From: an uncultured Microbacterium sp.
GTDB taxonomy: Bacteria; Actinomycetota; Actinomycetes; Actinomycetales; Microbacteriaceae
Length of the DNA stretch: 12,316 nt
Assembly: GCA_937988695.1 (NCBI GenBank)
Contig: CALKHM010000043.1
Coordinates: 1-12,316, forward strand
Reading direction: 5' to 3'
Made by a program: the position numbers and the translations under genes. The notes under the pieces were generated by a model. That model had not been told where the DNA came from. It ran no database searches and saw only the letters and a list, made by a program, of their open reading frames with translations. Shown here piece by piece: positions 6,665 to 12,316 of the stretch (positions are counted from its first letter, which is position 1; each line of letters begins with the position of its first letter).

Positions 6665-6671
6665 GAGAGAC

Positions 6672-8150
6672 GTGAGCGACCAGGCGGACAGCGACCAGAC
6701 GGATAGCGGCGAGCAGCACGGGACCAGCACCGGACAGCACGGCACCAACGAGGGCGCGCTGTGGGGCGCCCGGTTCGCATCGGGGCCGTCGCCGGAGCTG
6801 GCTGCGCTGAGCAGGTCCACGCACTTCGACTGGGCGCTCGCACCCTACGACATCGCCGGATCCCGTGCCCACGCTGCTGCCCTGCACGCCGCCGGATACC
6901 TCGACGACGAGCAGCACGCCGGAATGCGCGCCGCGCTCGACCGACTGGAGGCCGACGTCGCCTCGGGTGCGTTCGTGGCCGCCGACAGCGACGAGGACGT
7001 GCACGGAGTCCTCGAGCGCGGCCTCATCGAGCGTGCGGGTGCCGACCTCGGCGGGCGACTGCGCGCGGGCCGCAGCCGCAACGACCAGATCGCGACCCTC
7101 GTGCGGCTGTATCTCCTGGACCATGCGAAGACCGTGACGCACGGCATCCTGCGCCTGATCGACGCCATCGTCGCGCAGGCCGAGGCGAACCCCACGGCGA
7201 TCATGCCGGGGCGCACGCACCTGCAGCACGCGCAGCCCATCCTGCTCGCGCATCACCTGCAGGCGCACGGATGGCCGCTCGTGCGCGACCTCGAGCGCCT
7301 ACGGGATTGGGCGTCCCGTGCGCGGGTGAGCCCGTACGGCGGGGGAGCGCTGGCCGGCTCGAGCCTCGGCCTCGATCCCGCCCTGGTCGCACGCGAGCTC
7401 GGCCTGGATCGTCCGTCGGAGAACTCGCTCGATGGCACCGCGGCTCGCGACGTCGTCGCAGAGTTCGCCTTCATCGCCGCACAGATCGGCATCGATCTGT
7501 CGCGGTTCGCGGAGGACGTCATCCTCTGGAACACGCGCGAGTTCGGCTTCGTCACGCTCGACGACGGGTATTCCACCGGATCGAGCATCATGCCGCAGAA
7601 GAAGAATCCCGACATCGCCGAGCTCACCCGTGGCAAGGCCGGCCGCGTGGTGGGCAACCTCACCGGGCTGCTCACGACGTTGAAGGGTCTGCCGATCGCC
7701 TACAACCGCGACCTGCAGGAGGACAAGGAGCCGGTGTTCGACTCTGTCGACACGCTGGAGCTGCTGCTGCCGGCGTTCGCCGGCATGGTGGCCACGATGC
7801 GCTTTGACACCGCGCGGATGGCGCAGCTCGCGCCGGAGGGCTTCTCGCTGGCGACGGATGTCGCGGACTGGCTGGTACGCCAGGGTGTGCCGTTCCGTGA
7901 CGCGCACGAGATCTCCGGCGCGCTGGTGCGAGCGTGCGAGCAACGTGGGATCGGGCTGCCCGACGCCTCCGACGAACTGCTCGCGGAGGTGTCGCCGCAC
8001 CTGACGCCGGCGCTGCGTGACGTGCTCACGATCGAGGGGTCGGTCGCCAGCCGCGACGGTGTCGGCGGGACCGCCCCGGTGCGGGTGACCGAACAGCGCG
8101 CCGAGCTGGTCGCGCGCGCGCAGGCGGCCGCCCACGCGCTCGGCCTCTAG
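6672..8150 (+). CDS. argH: Argininosuccinate lyase
   Basis: ArgH splits argininosuccinate into arginine and fumarate, the last step of the pathway, as a homotetramer. The product is 492 residues from GTG 6672. Recognised parts are LWGARF (30-35), RSRNDQ (134-139), the histidine motif THLQHAQP (182-189) and the fumarase/lyase-superfamily signature GSSIMPQKKNPD (303-314), which carries the mobile catalytic serine. The start is chosen because of the -10 hexamer TAGGCT 7 nt upstream; an in-frame ATG at 6564 would add 36 residues unlike the family. Even so, about 24 residues before TNEGALWG are extra, rich in Asp, Gln, Ser, Gly and Thr and partly repetitive, so they are probably disordered. The gene is separated from argF by 232 nt. 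Its TAG stop shares a CTAG with the stop of the convergent gene, a 4-nt overlap. Confidence 0.95.
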   Translation: MSDQADSDQTDSGEQHGTSTGQHGTNEGALWGARFASGPSPELAALSRSTHFDWALAPYDIAGSRAHAAALHAAGYLDDEQHAGMRAALDRLEADVASGAFVAADSDEDVHGVLERGLIERAGADLGGRLRAGRSRNDQIATLVRLYLLDHAKTVTHGILRLIDAIVAQAEANPTAIMPGRTHLQHAQPILLAHHLQAHGWPLVRDLERLRDWASRARVSPYGGGALAGSSLGLDPALVARELGLDRPSENSLDGTAARDVVAEFAFIAAQIGIDLSRFAEDVILWNTREFGFVTLDDGYSTGSSIMPQKKNPDIAELTRGKAGRVVGNLTGLLTTLKGLPIAYNRDLQEDKEPVFDSVDTLELLLPAFAGMVATMRFDTARMAQLAPEGFSLATDVADWLVRQGVPFRDAHEISGALVRACEQRGIGLPDASDELLAEVSPHLTPALRDVLTIEGSVASRDGVGGTAPVRVTEQRAELVARAQAAAHALGL

Positions 8151-8743
8151 CCGCCGGCGTTCACATCGGCGGCCGCGAGCGCGCGGACGAGCGCGGGAAC
8201 AGCCTGCTCCTCGACCCGGAGCCCTCCAGCGCTGGCGCGCAGGCTCACCGCCCCTGCGGTGATCCCCAGGCGGTGGGCGACGTCCTGCTGGGTGAGCCCT
8301 TCGGCGAGGGCGTCGTAGACCTCCCACCCCTTGGCCGTGCGCCGGTCGCGCAGGTACACAAGCAGGCGCACGAGCGCCTGGACGTCGTCGGCCTGCGCGC
8401 CTCCGACGATGGCCACCCGTGTCGCGTCGGACTTGGCGCGGTCCACCGCCGTCCGCGCGTTGATGAACGCGGCGCCGCGTCCGGAGCGGATGGATGCCGG
8501 AAGCGGCCGGTCGACGTCCCCCAGCCCCACACCCGTGCTCCAACGGCCGGTGCGCGTGGCGGACAGGACGACCTCGAGTGCGACCTCGGCGTCGCTGGTC
8601 GCCAGTTGCAGCTCGTCGCCCACCGTGCGTTCCGGCCCCAGCGTGGCGCCGTCCTTGCCGAGCCGTGCGAACTGCGCGAGACCGGCCGGAACGAGGTCGG
8701 GCCCCGTCCGACTCGCTTTCTGATCGATGGTGAGGACGAACAT
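8147..8743 (-). CDS. SatD-like protein with C-terminal helix-turn-helix
   Basis: This 198-residue protein resembles the SatD family, whose biochemical role is unsettled. Visible features are a short N-terminal strand FVLTIDQKASR (2-12), then VGDELQL (41-47), where family members have a conserved GDE, and TGVGLGDV (70-77) followed by GAAFINARTAVDRAK (90-104). The C-terminal part (about 143-172) contains YDALAEGLTQQDVAHRLGITAGAVS, which reads as a helix-turn-helix, so DNA binding is likely. The start is ATG 8743, with TAAGCT 6 nt upstream. Its promoter contains two related sites 28 bp apart that could be its own operators. The upstream gene on the same strand encodes a membrane protein, and similar SatD/membrane protein neighbours occur elsewhere, which suggests a functional pair. 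The gene runs convergently into argH with a 4-nt overlap of stop codons. Confidence 0.7.
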   Translation of the reverse strand: MFVLTIDQKASRTGPDLVPAGLAQFARLGKDGATLGPERTVGDELQLATSDAEVALEVVLSATRTGRWSTGVGLGDVDRPLPASIRSGRGAAFINARTAVDRAKSDATRVAIVGGAQADDVQALVRLLVYLRDRRTAKGWEVYDALAEGLTQQDVAHRLGITAGAVSLRASAGGLRVEEQAVPALVRALAAADVNAGG

Positions 8744-8746
8744 AGA

Positions 8747-8792
8747 ATCAGCTTACAGACTAAATCTAATAAACATAAGCCTGCAGACTAAT
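8747..8792 (-). repeat. Pair of operator-like repeats in the satD-like promoter
   Basis: Read on the minus strand, TTAGTCTGCAGGCTTAT (8791-8775) and TTAGTCTGTAAGCTGAT (8763-8747) agree at 14 of 17 positions and start 28 bp apart. The upstream copy contains AGTCTGCAGGCT, a near-perfect inverted repeat; the downstream copy covers the proposed -10 box TAAGCT. A protein bound there would block transcription, as expected for self-repression by the helix-turn-helix protein encoded directly downstream. The region 8744-8800 is far more AT-rich than anything else in the window. Confidence 0.5.
8750..8755 (-). promoter_or_regulatory. Putative -10 element for the satD-like gene (leaderless start)
   Basis: TAAGCT on the minus strand ends 6 nt before the ATG at 8743. 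The only -35 candidate is a weak TTATGT 17 nt further upstream (8773-8778). No Shine-Dalgarno sequence is seen. Confidence 0.5.
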
Positions 8793-8812
8793 CCTTAAGA
8801 GGATCACGCGCC

Positions 8813-9406
8813 TCACCAGATCGCCAATCGGAGCAGTGCGCCGACCGCGCACGCCCACAGAAGGCTCGCCAACGTCCCGATGATGAAGCGCTCCCGTGCC
8901 TCGGGCTCACCGAGCTCGGAGAACCGGCCGATGCCCTTGACCGCCACGACGACCGCGATGGCCTCGGGATAGCCGACCACGATCGCGATGACCGCGGCCA
9001 GTCGCTCCAGATAGCCGATCACCGTGCCGCCACGCATCAGCGTCTTCGGTGTCGCGCCGGGGTCCTGCTCCGCCTCCAGCACGACGATGCCGCCATCGTC
9101 GGTCTCCCGCACCCGCGAGCCGGAGGCGATCTCCAGCAGCCGACGCGCGACGGGATTGCCGCCGAGGCCGGCCACTGCGACGCCAAGGACGGTCAGGATG
9201 ATGCCCATGATCGACGGGACGTCGACCGGGGCGATCGCCACGATCACCAGGCCCAGGACCACGAGGATCCCGGCCACCAGGAGCGGGTACGTCGACGGTC
9301 GCCGCAGCGCGACCACGATCAGCACGAGGGCCGCGCACAGCGCCAGGAACAGGAAGATCGACAGCGCCGCCGTCAGCAGCACCTCTGCACCGGGGAACAG
9401 GGCCAT
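8813..9406 (-). CDS. Five-span integral membrane protein, SatD-associated, function unknown
   Basis: This is a 197-residue membrane protein with about five predicted spans, near residues 9-34, 41-61, 64-82, 131-158 and 173-193. A hydrophilic stretch (about 85-128) with several acidic residues lies between spans three and four. The C-terminal block is distinctive: GYLERLAAVI (131-140), GYPEAIAVVVAVKGIGRFSEL (145-165), then ERFIIGTLASLLWA (171-184). A similar tail occurs in membrane proteins of the DUF3307 type encoded beside satD in other bacteria; that link is from memory and is tentative. The start is ATG 9406, with CAGACT 6 nt upstream; the frame continues further upstream but would overlap tyrS on the opposite strand. 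It lies 69 nt upstream of the satD-like gene, in the same direction, and is divergent from tyrS. Confidence 0.75.
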   Translation of the reverse strand: MALFPGAEVLLTAALSIFLFLALCAALVLIVVALRRPSTYPLLVAGILVVLGLVIVAIAPVDVPSIMGIILTVLGVAVAGLGGNPVARRLLEIASGSRVRETDDGGIVVLEAEQDPGATPKTLMRGGTVIGYLERLAAVIAIVVGYPEAIAVVVAVKGIGRFSELGEPEARERFIIGTLASLLWACAVGALLRLAIW

Positions 9407-9412
9407 GCCGTC

Positions 9413-9441
9413 AGTCTGACACGGGCCGCCGACGCCGTCAG
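9413..9441 (-). promoter_or_regulatory. Putative promoter of the membrane protein gene (leaderless start)
   Basis: On the minus strand CTGACG (9441-9436) and CAGACT (9418-9413) are 17 nt apart and act as -35 and -10 candidates. The -10 box ends 6 nt before the ATG at 9406. It shares a 91-nt divergent intergenic region with the tyrS promoter. Confidence 0.45.
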
Positions 9442-9484
9442 GGCACGCGTTCGCCCAGAGCGAAATCCGCGTGGATGGCGCTGA

Positions 9485-9490
9485 TACCCT
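9485..9490 (+). promoter_or_regulatory. Putative -10 element for tyrS (leaderless start)
   Basis: TACCCT ends 7 nt before GTG 9498. It favours that codon over the in-frame GTG at 9471, which would place this hexamer inside the coding sequence. No T-box or other tRNA-sensing leader is present, since there is no room for one in a leaderless transcript. Confidence 0.45.
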
Positions 9491-9497
9491 GAACGGC

Positions 9498-10802
9498 GTG
9501 TCCACCCCTGCTCGCAGCGCCACCGCGCCCGCCAACGATCCGACGTTCGAGGGCATCTGGGACGAACTGGTCTGGCGCGGTCTCGTGCACGTGTCCACCG
9601 ACCCGGAGGCGCTGCGCGCTCTGCTGGGTGGGCAGCCCATCACGTACTACTGCGGTTTCGACCCTACGGCCCCGAGCCTGCACCTGGGCAACCTCGTGCA
9701 GCTGCTGACGATGCGCCGCCTGCAGCTGGCCGGCCATAAGCCGCTGGGCCTGGTGGGTGGATCGACCGGACTCATCGGCGATCCCCGGCCCACCGCCGAG
9801 CGGACGCTGAACACCAAGGAGACCGTCGCCGAGTGGGTGGGCAAGCTGCGGGCCCAGGTCGAGCGCTACCTGAGCTTCGACGGCGACAACGCGGCCCGCA
9901 TGGTGAACAACCTCGACTGGACCGCGCCGCTGTCGGCGATCGACTTCCTCCGCGAGATCGGCAAGCACTACCGGGTGGGAACGATGCTGAAGAAGGACGC
10001 CGTCAGCGCACGGCTGAACTCCGACGCCGGCATCAGCTACACCGAGTTCAGCTACCAGATCCTGCAGGGGCTGGACTACCTGGAGCTGTTCCGGCAGTAC
10101 GGATGCGTGCTGCAGACCGGCGGCAGCGACCAGTGGGGGAACCTCACCAGCGGCGTCGATCTCATCCACCGCGTCGAAGGCGCGTCGGTGCACGCCATCG
10201 GAACGCCGCTGATCACCAACAGCGACGGCACGAAGTTCGGCAAGAGCGAGGGCAACGCGATCTGGCTCGATCCTGAGATGTGCAGCCCCTACCGGATGTA
10301 CCAGTTCTGGCTGAACACCGACGACGCCGATGTCATCGCCCGCCTGAAGGTGTTCACGTTCCTCACCCGCGCCGAGATCGAGGAGTACGCCCGGCTCGTC
10401 GAGGTCGAGCCGTTCCGTCGGGAGGCGCAGAAGCGACTGGCCCGGGACGTCGTGACGACCGTGCACGGGCCGGATGCCGCAGCGCAGGTCATCGCTGCAT
10501 CCGAAGCGCTGTTCGGCACGGGGGATCTGACCGCGCTGGACCCCGAGACGCTGCGCAGTGCGCTGCGCGAGCTGCCGAACACCGAGGCGACCGTGGAGAC
10601 CACCGTCGTGCAGGCGCTGGTGGACACCGGGTTGGTGGCGAGCCTGGGCGAGGGTCGTCGCGCGGTCGCGCAGGGCGGCGTGTCGCTCGACGGCGTGCGC
10701 GTGGATGACGACGGCGCGCTGGTCACCGGCGCTCTGCCGGGCGGGGTGTCGGTGCTGCGGCGCGGCAAGAAGACCCTGGCCGGGGTCTTCGTCGCCGTCT
10801 GA
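9498..10802 (+). CDS. tyrS: Tyrosyl-tRNA synthetase
   Basis: TyrS charges tRNA-Tyr with tyrosine in the cytosol and is normally essential. The 434-residue product has the class I signatures HLGN (62-65, the HIGH motif, within APSLHLGN) and KFGKS (246-250, the KMSKS motif). YYCGFDPTA just before the HIGH motif and GGSDQWGN in mid-protein line the tyrosine pocket and are typical of bacterial TyrRS. The last 50 or so residues, including EGRRAVAQGGVSLDG, form an S4-type RNA-binding domain. The start GTG 9498 follows a -10-like TACCCT by 7 nt; GTG 9471 is the alternative and adds nine residues. The gene is divergent from the membrane protein gene and is followed after 3 nt by a DUF4184-like gene. 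Confidence 0.96.
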   Translation: MSTPARSATAPANDPTFEGIWDELVWRGLVHVSTDPEALRALLGGQPITYYCGFDPTAPSLHLGNLVQLLTMRRLQLAGHKPLGLVGGSTGLIGDPRPTAERTLNTKETVAEWVGKLRAQVERYLSFDGDNAARMVNNLDWTAPLSAIDFLREIGKHYRVGTMLKKDAVSARLNSDAGISYTEFSYQILQGLDYLELFRQYGCVLQTGGSDQWGNLTSGVDLIHRVEGASVHAIGTPLITNSDGTKFGKSEGNAIWLDPEMCSPYRMYQFWLNTDDADVIARLKVFTFLTRAEIEEYARLVEVEPFRREAQKRLARDVVTTVHGPDAAAQVIAASEALFGTGDLTALDPETLRSALRELPNTEATVETTVVQALVDTGLVASLGEGRRAVAQGGVSLDGVRVDDDGALVTGALPGGVSVLRRGKKTLAGVFVAV

Positions 10803-10805
10803 GAC

Positions 10806-11573
10806 ATGCCCTTCACACCGAGCCACGCGGTCGTCGCGCTGCCGTTCCTTCGCACACCGCTGGTCCCTGCCGCCGTCGCGGTCGGCGCGATGACGCCGGA
10901 CCTTCCGCTGTTCCTGCCGTGGATGCCGTTCTCCTACCAGGTGATGCACACGAACGTCGTGGTCTGCGGCGTCGTGGCGGCGCTGCTGCTGGGCATCTGG
11001 TACGTGCTGGTGCGGCCGGTCATGCGCGAGCTGAGCCCCGGCCCCGTGGCGCGTCGGCTTCCCGATCGCTGGGACCGGTGGTCGTCACGTGGTGACCGGC
11101 GCCGCCCGCGGCTGCAGGTGACATGGGTGGTGCTCTCGATCCTGCTCGGTGTGATCTCGCACATCGTCTGGGATGCGTTCACCCACGAGGGCCGCTGGGG
11201 AGTGCGCGCGGTTCCCGTGCTGAACCAGCGGTGGGGTCCGTTGCTCGGTTACACCTGGCTGCAGCACGGCTCGAGCCTGGTCGGCCTGATCGCCCTTGCC
11301 GTGGCGGGCATGGTGTGGTTCGTGCGTGCGCAGCGCGGCGAGCCACGGCGGGTGCTCCCCAGCGCGGTGCGCTGGGGATGGTGGCTGTCGCTTCCGGTGG
11401 CGCTGGTGGCCGCGTGGGGGATCGGCCTCGCCGTCTTCGGACCGCTCTCCGCCGACCTTACAGTGCAGCAGCTGGCCTATCGGGTGCTGCCGGCCGCCTG
11501 TGGCGGCTGGGGCGTGCTCACCCTGGCGCTGTGCGCCGTCGTGCAGGCTCGCCGCGCCGTGGTCGCCCGATAA
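10806..11573 (+). CDS. DUF4184-like integral membrane protein
   Basis: This 255-residue protein starts MPFTPSHAVVALPFLR, the characteristic opening of the DUF4184 family. About six hydrophobic segments are visible, near 18-40, 50-70, 104-122, 155-174, 191-212 and 229-247. Conserved-looking polar residues sit close to or within them: His7, Asp32 in MTPDLP, His48, then SHIVWDAFTH (118-127) with His119, Asp123 and His127, and His154. This set of His and Asp residues recalls the YdjM-type membrane-bound metal-dependent hydrolases (DUF457), so metal binding or hydrolase activity is possible but unproven. It begins 3 nt after the tyrS stop and probably shares its transcript. No Shine-Dalgarno sequence is obvious, so translation may depend on coupling to tyrS. 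The 3' end faces the CoA-transferase gene 13 nt away. Confidence 0.8.
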   Translation: MPFTPSHAVVALPFLRTPLVPAAVAVGAMTPDLPLFLPWMPFSYQVMHTNVVVCGVVAALLLGIWYVLVRPVMRELSPGPVARRLPDRWDRWSSRGDRRRPRLQVTWVVLSILLGVISHIVWDAFTHEGRWGVRAVPVLNQRWGPLLGYTWLQHGSSLVGLIALAVAGMVWFVRAQRGEPRRVLPSAVRWGWWLSLPVALVAAWGIGLAVFGPLSADLTVQQLAYRVLPAACGGWGVLTLALCAVVQARRAVVAR

Positions 11574-11586
11574 GGCGACGGCGCTG

Positions 11587-12315
11587 TCACCGACGGGGCA
11601 GCCACGCCGGCGCGTCACCGCCCCATGGCCGCGGGGCGGCGAAACGGCTCGGACCGCCGGCGTACCCGATCGCGGGTGCGGTGGTGGTCAGCCGATGCCC
11701 GGCGACCTCGAAGACCTGTGTGTGCGCTGAGGTGTCCAGTGCCGGCGCATGGGGCACCACGTCGGCACGCGCAAGGCCCAGCAGCTCGGCGGCGACCCGG
11801 CGCAGCGAGGCCTCGATCTGCCAGGACCCGCCCTCCGCGTCGCGACGTGCCAGGGCTGTCATGACGCCGGCGGCCAGCAGGTAGCCGGCGGTGTGGTCCA
11901 GAGCCTGCGCGGGCAGCACTCCGGGAGCTGCGCCGTCGCCCTCGATCAACGCGATCCCGCTCGCCGCCTGTACGAGGCTGTCGAATCCGCGTCGGTCGGC
12001 GTCGCCCCACGCCGACAGTCGTGCCACGACGATGCCGGGCCGTCTCTCGGCGAGGGCATCGGGAGTGAGGCCGAGTCGGGTCATCGCCGCCGGTCGGTAG
12101 CCGAGCACGACGACATCGGCGGTCTCGAGCAGGTCGTCGAACACTCGCCGCGCGCCGTCGGAGGTGAGGTCCAAGAGCGCTGAGCGCTTGCCATGCCCGG
12201 TGTCCAGGTGCTGCAGCGCGATCTCCGCGGGCCGCGGCGGATCGATGCGCAGCACATCGGCGCCCAGCAGGGCCAGTGTGCGGGTGCTTACCGGGCCTGC
12301 GATGACCCGGGTCAG
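11587..12315 (-). CDS. CaiB/BaiF class III CoA-transferase, N terminus outside window
   Basis: The frame is open from the right edge to TGA at 11587-11589, giving 242 residues of the C-terminal part. The first visible residues, LTRVIAGPVSTRTLALLGAD, are the conserved family opening that normally follows a short N-terminal stretch, so probably few residues are missing unless the protein is one of the longer two-part forms. A downstream GTG at 12255 is internal and not the start. Also visible are ADVVVLGYRPAAMTRLGL (66-83) and the likely catalytic aspartate Asp140 in ALDHTAGYLLAAGVMTAL, plus PRPWGGDAP near the end. Family enzymes transfer CoA between carboxylic acids, or act as racemases such as alpha-methylacyl-CoA racemase. 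Neighbours give no hint of the substrate. The gene is convergent with the DUF4184-like gene. Confidence 0.88.
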   Translation of the reverse strand: MTRVIAGPVSTRTLALLGADVLRIDPPRPAEIALQHLDTGHGKRSALLDLTSDGARRVFDDLLETADVVVLGYRPAAMTRLGLTPDALAERRPGIVVARLSAWGDADRRGFDSLVQAASGIALIEGDGAAPGVLPAQALDHTAGYLLAAGVMTALARRDAEGGSWQIEASLRRVAAELLGLARADVVPHAPALDTSAHTQVFEVAGHRLTTTAPAIGYAGGPSRFAAPRPWGGDAPAWLPRR

Positions 12316-12316
12316 A

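Larger units (their letters stand above)
6440..6671 (+). other. Intergenic region between argF and argH (no gene seen)
   Basis: These 232 nt contain no credible gene, although argR and argG occupy this place in some relatives. It holds a hairpin at 6488-6507, a tandem 11-nt repeat at 6552-6573, a DnaA-box-like site at 6579-6587 and the argH -10 element at 6659-6664. No remnant of ArgR or ArgG could be read in any frame. Confidence 0.6.

Noticed and set aside
6564..6671. Extended argH start at ATG 6564
   Set aside because: It adds 36 residues unlike argininosuccinate lyases and would place the TAGGCT -10 candidate inside the gene.
6493..8467. 12-mer CGCGTTGATGAA shared by the argF-argH gap and the satD-like gene (6493-6504 and 8456-8467)
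   Set aside because: Several shared 12-mers are expected by chance in a 12-kb window, and similarity does not extend beyond it.
9407..9643. Extended N terminus of the minus-strand membrane protein up to 9643
   Set aside because: It would run across the tyrS start on the other strand, has non-coding composition, and starts before the promoter-like CAGACT.
1..12316. tRNA, rRNA, riboswitch, T-box, CRISPR, insertion sequence or phage attachment site
   Set aside because: No cloverleaf-like, conserved RNA, spaced-repeat or transposase signal was recognised on either strand.

Overview
The window looks like chromosomal DNA of a high-GC actinobacterium, most likely Microbacteriaceae (Microbacterium-like). 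This is inferred from the very GC-rich codon third positions, the protein family variants, the gene order, and a recurring start-site layout (a TAnnnT-type -10 hexamer ending 6-7 nt before the start codon) that points to leaderless mRNAs. No RNA genes, CRISPR arrays, insertion sequences or prophage genes were found.

Layout. (1) 1-92: C-terminal end of an unidentified gene. (2) 118-858: a dienelactone hydrolase family protein. (3) 859-1136: a gap before argC holding a likely promoter, a 30-codon Arg-rich open frame that is either an arginine leader peptide or the remains of a decayed gene, and a long predicted hairpin. (4) 1137-6439: argC-argJ-argB-argD-argF, each pair overlapping by 4 nt. (5) 6440-6671: a gap with short repeats, a perfect actinobacterial-type DnaA box and a leaderless promoter. 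(6) 6672-8150: argH. (7) 8147-9406, minus strand: a SatD-like protein with a C-terminal helix-turn-helix, and upstream of it a five-span membrane protein. A repeat-bearing AT-rich promoter lies between them. (8) 9498-11573: tyrS and a DUF4184-like membrane protein, 3 nt apart. (9) 11587 to the right edge, minus strand: a class III CoA-transferase missing its N terminus.

How the genes work together. ArgJ and ArgB make N-acetylglutamate and its phosphate, ArgC and ArgD turn that into N-acetylornithine, and ArgJ removes the acetyl group and recycles it. ArgF makes citrulline and ArgH releases arginine from argininosuccinate. The argininosuccinate synthase (argG) and the repressor (argR), which lie between argF and argH in mycobacteria and corynebacteria, are absent here and must be elsewhere if the pathway is complete. 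ArgB carries the N-terminal helix of arginine-inhibited kinases, so feedback control of the enzyme is likely.

Most of the window is ordinary core metabolism. The parts most worth a second look are the argC upstream region, the SatD-like/membrane protein pair with its repeated operator-like sites, and the uniform leaderless start architecture.
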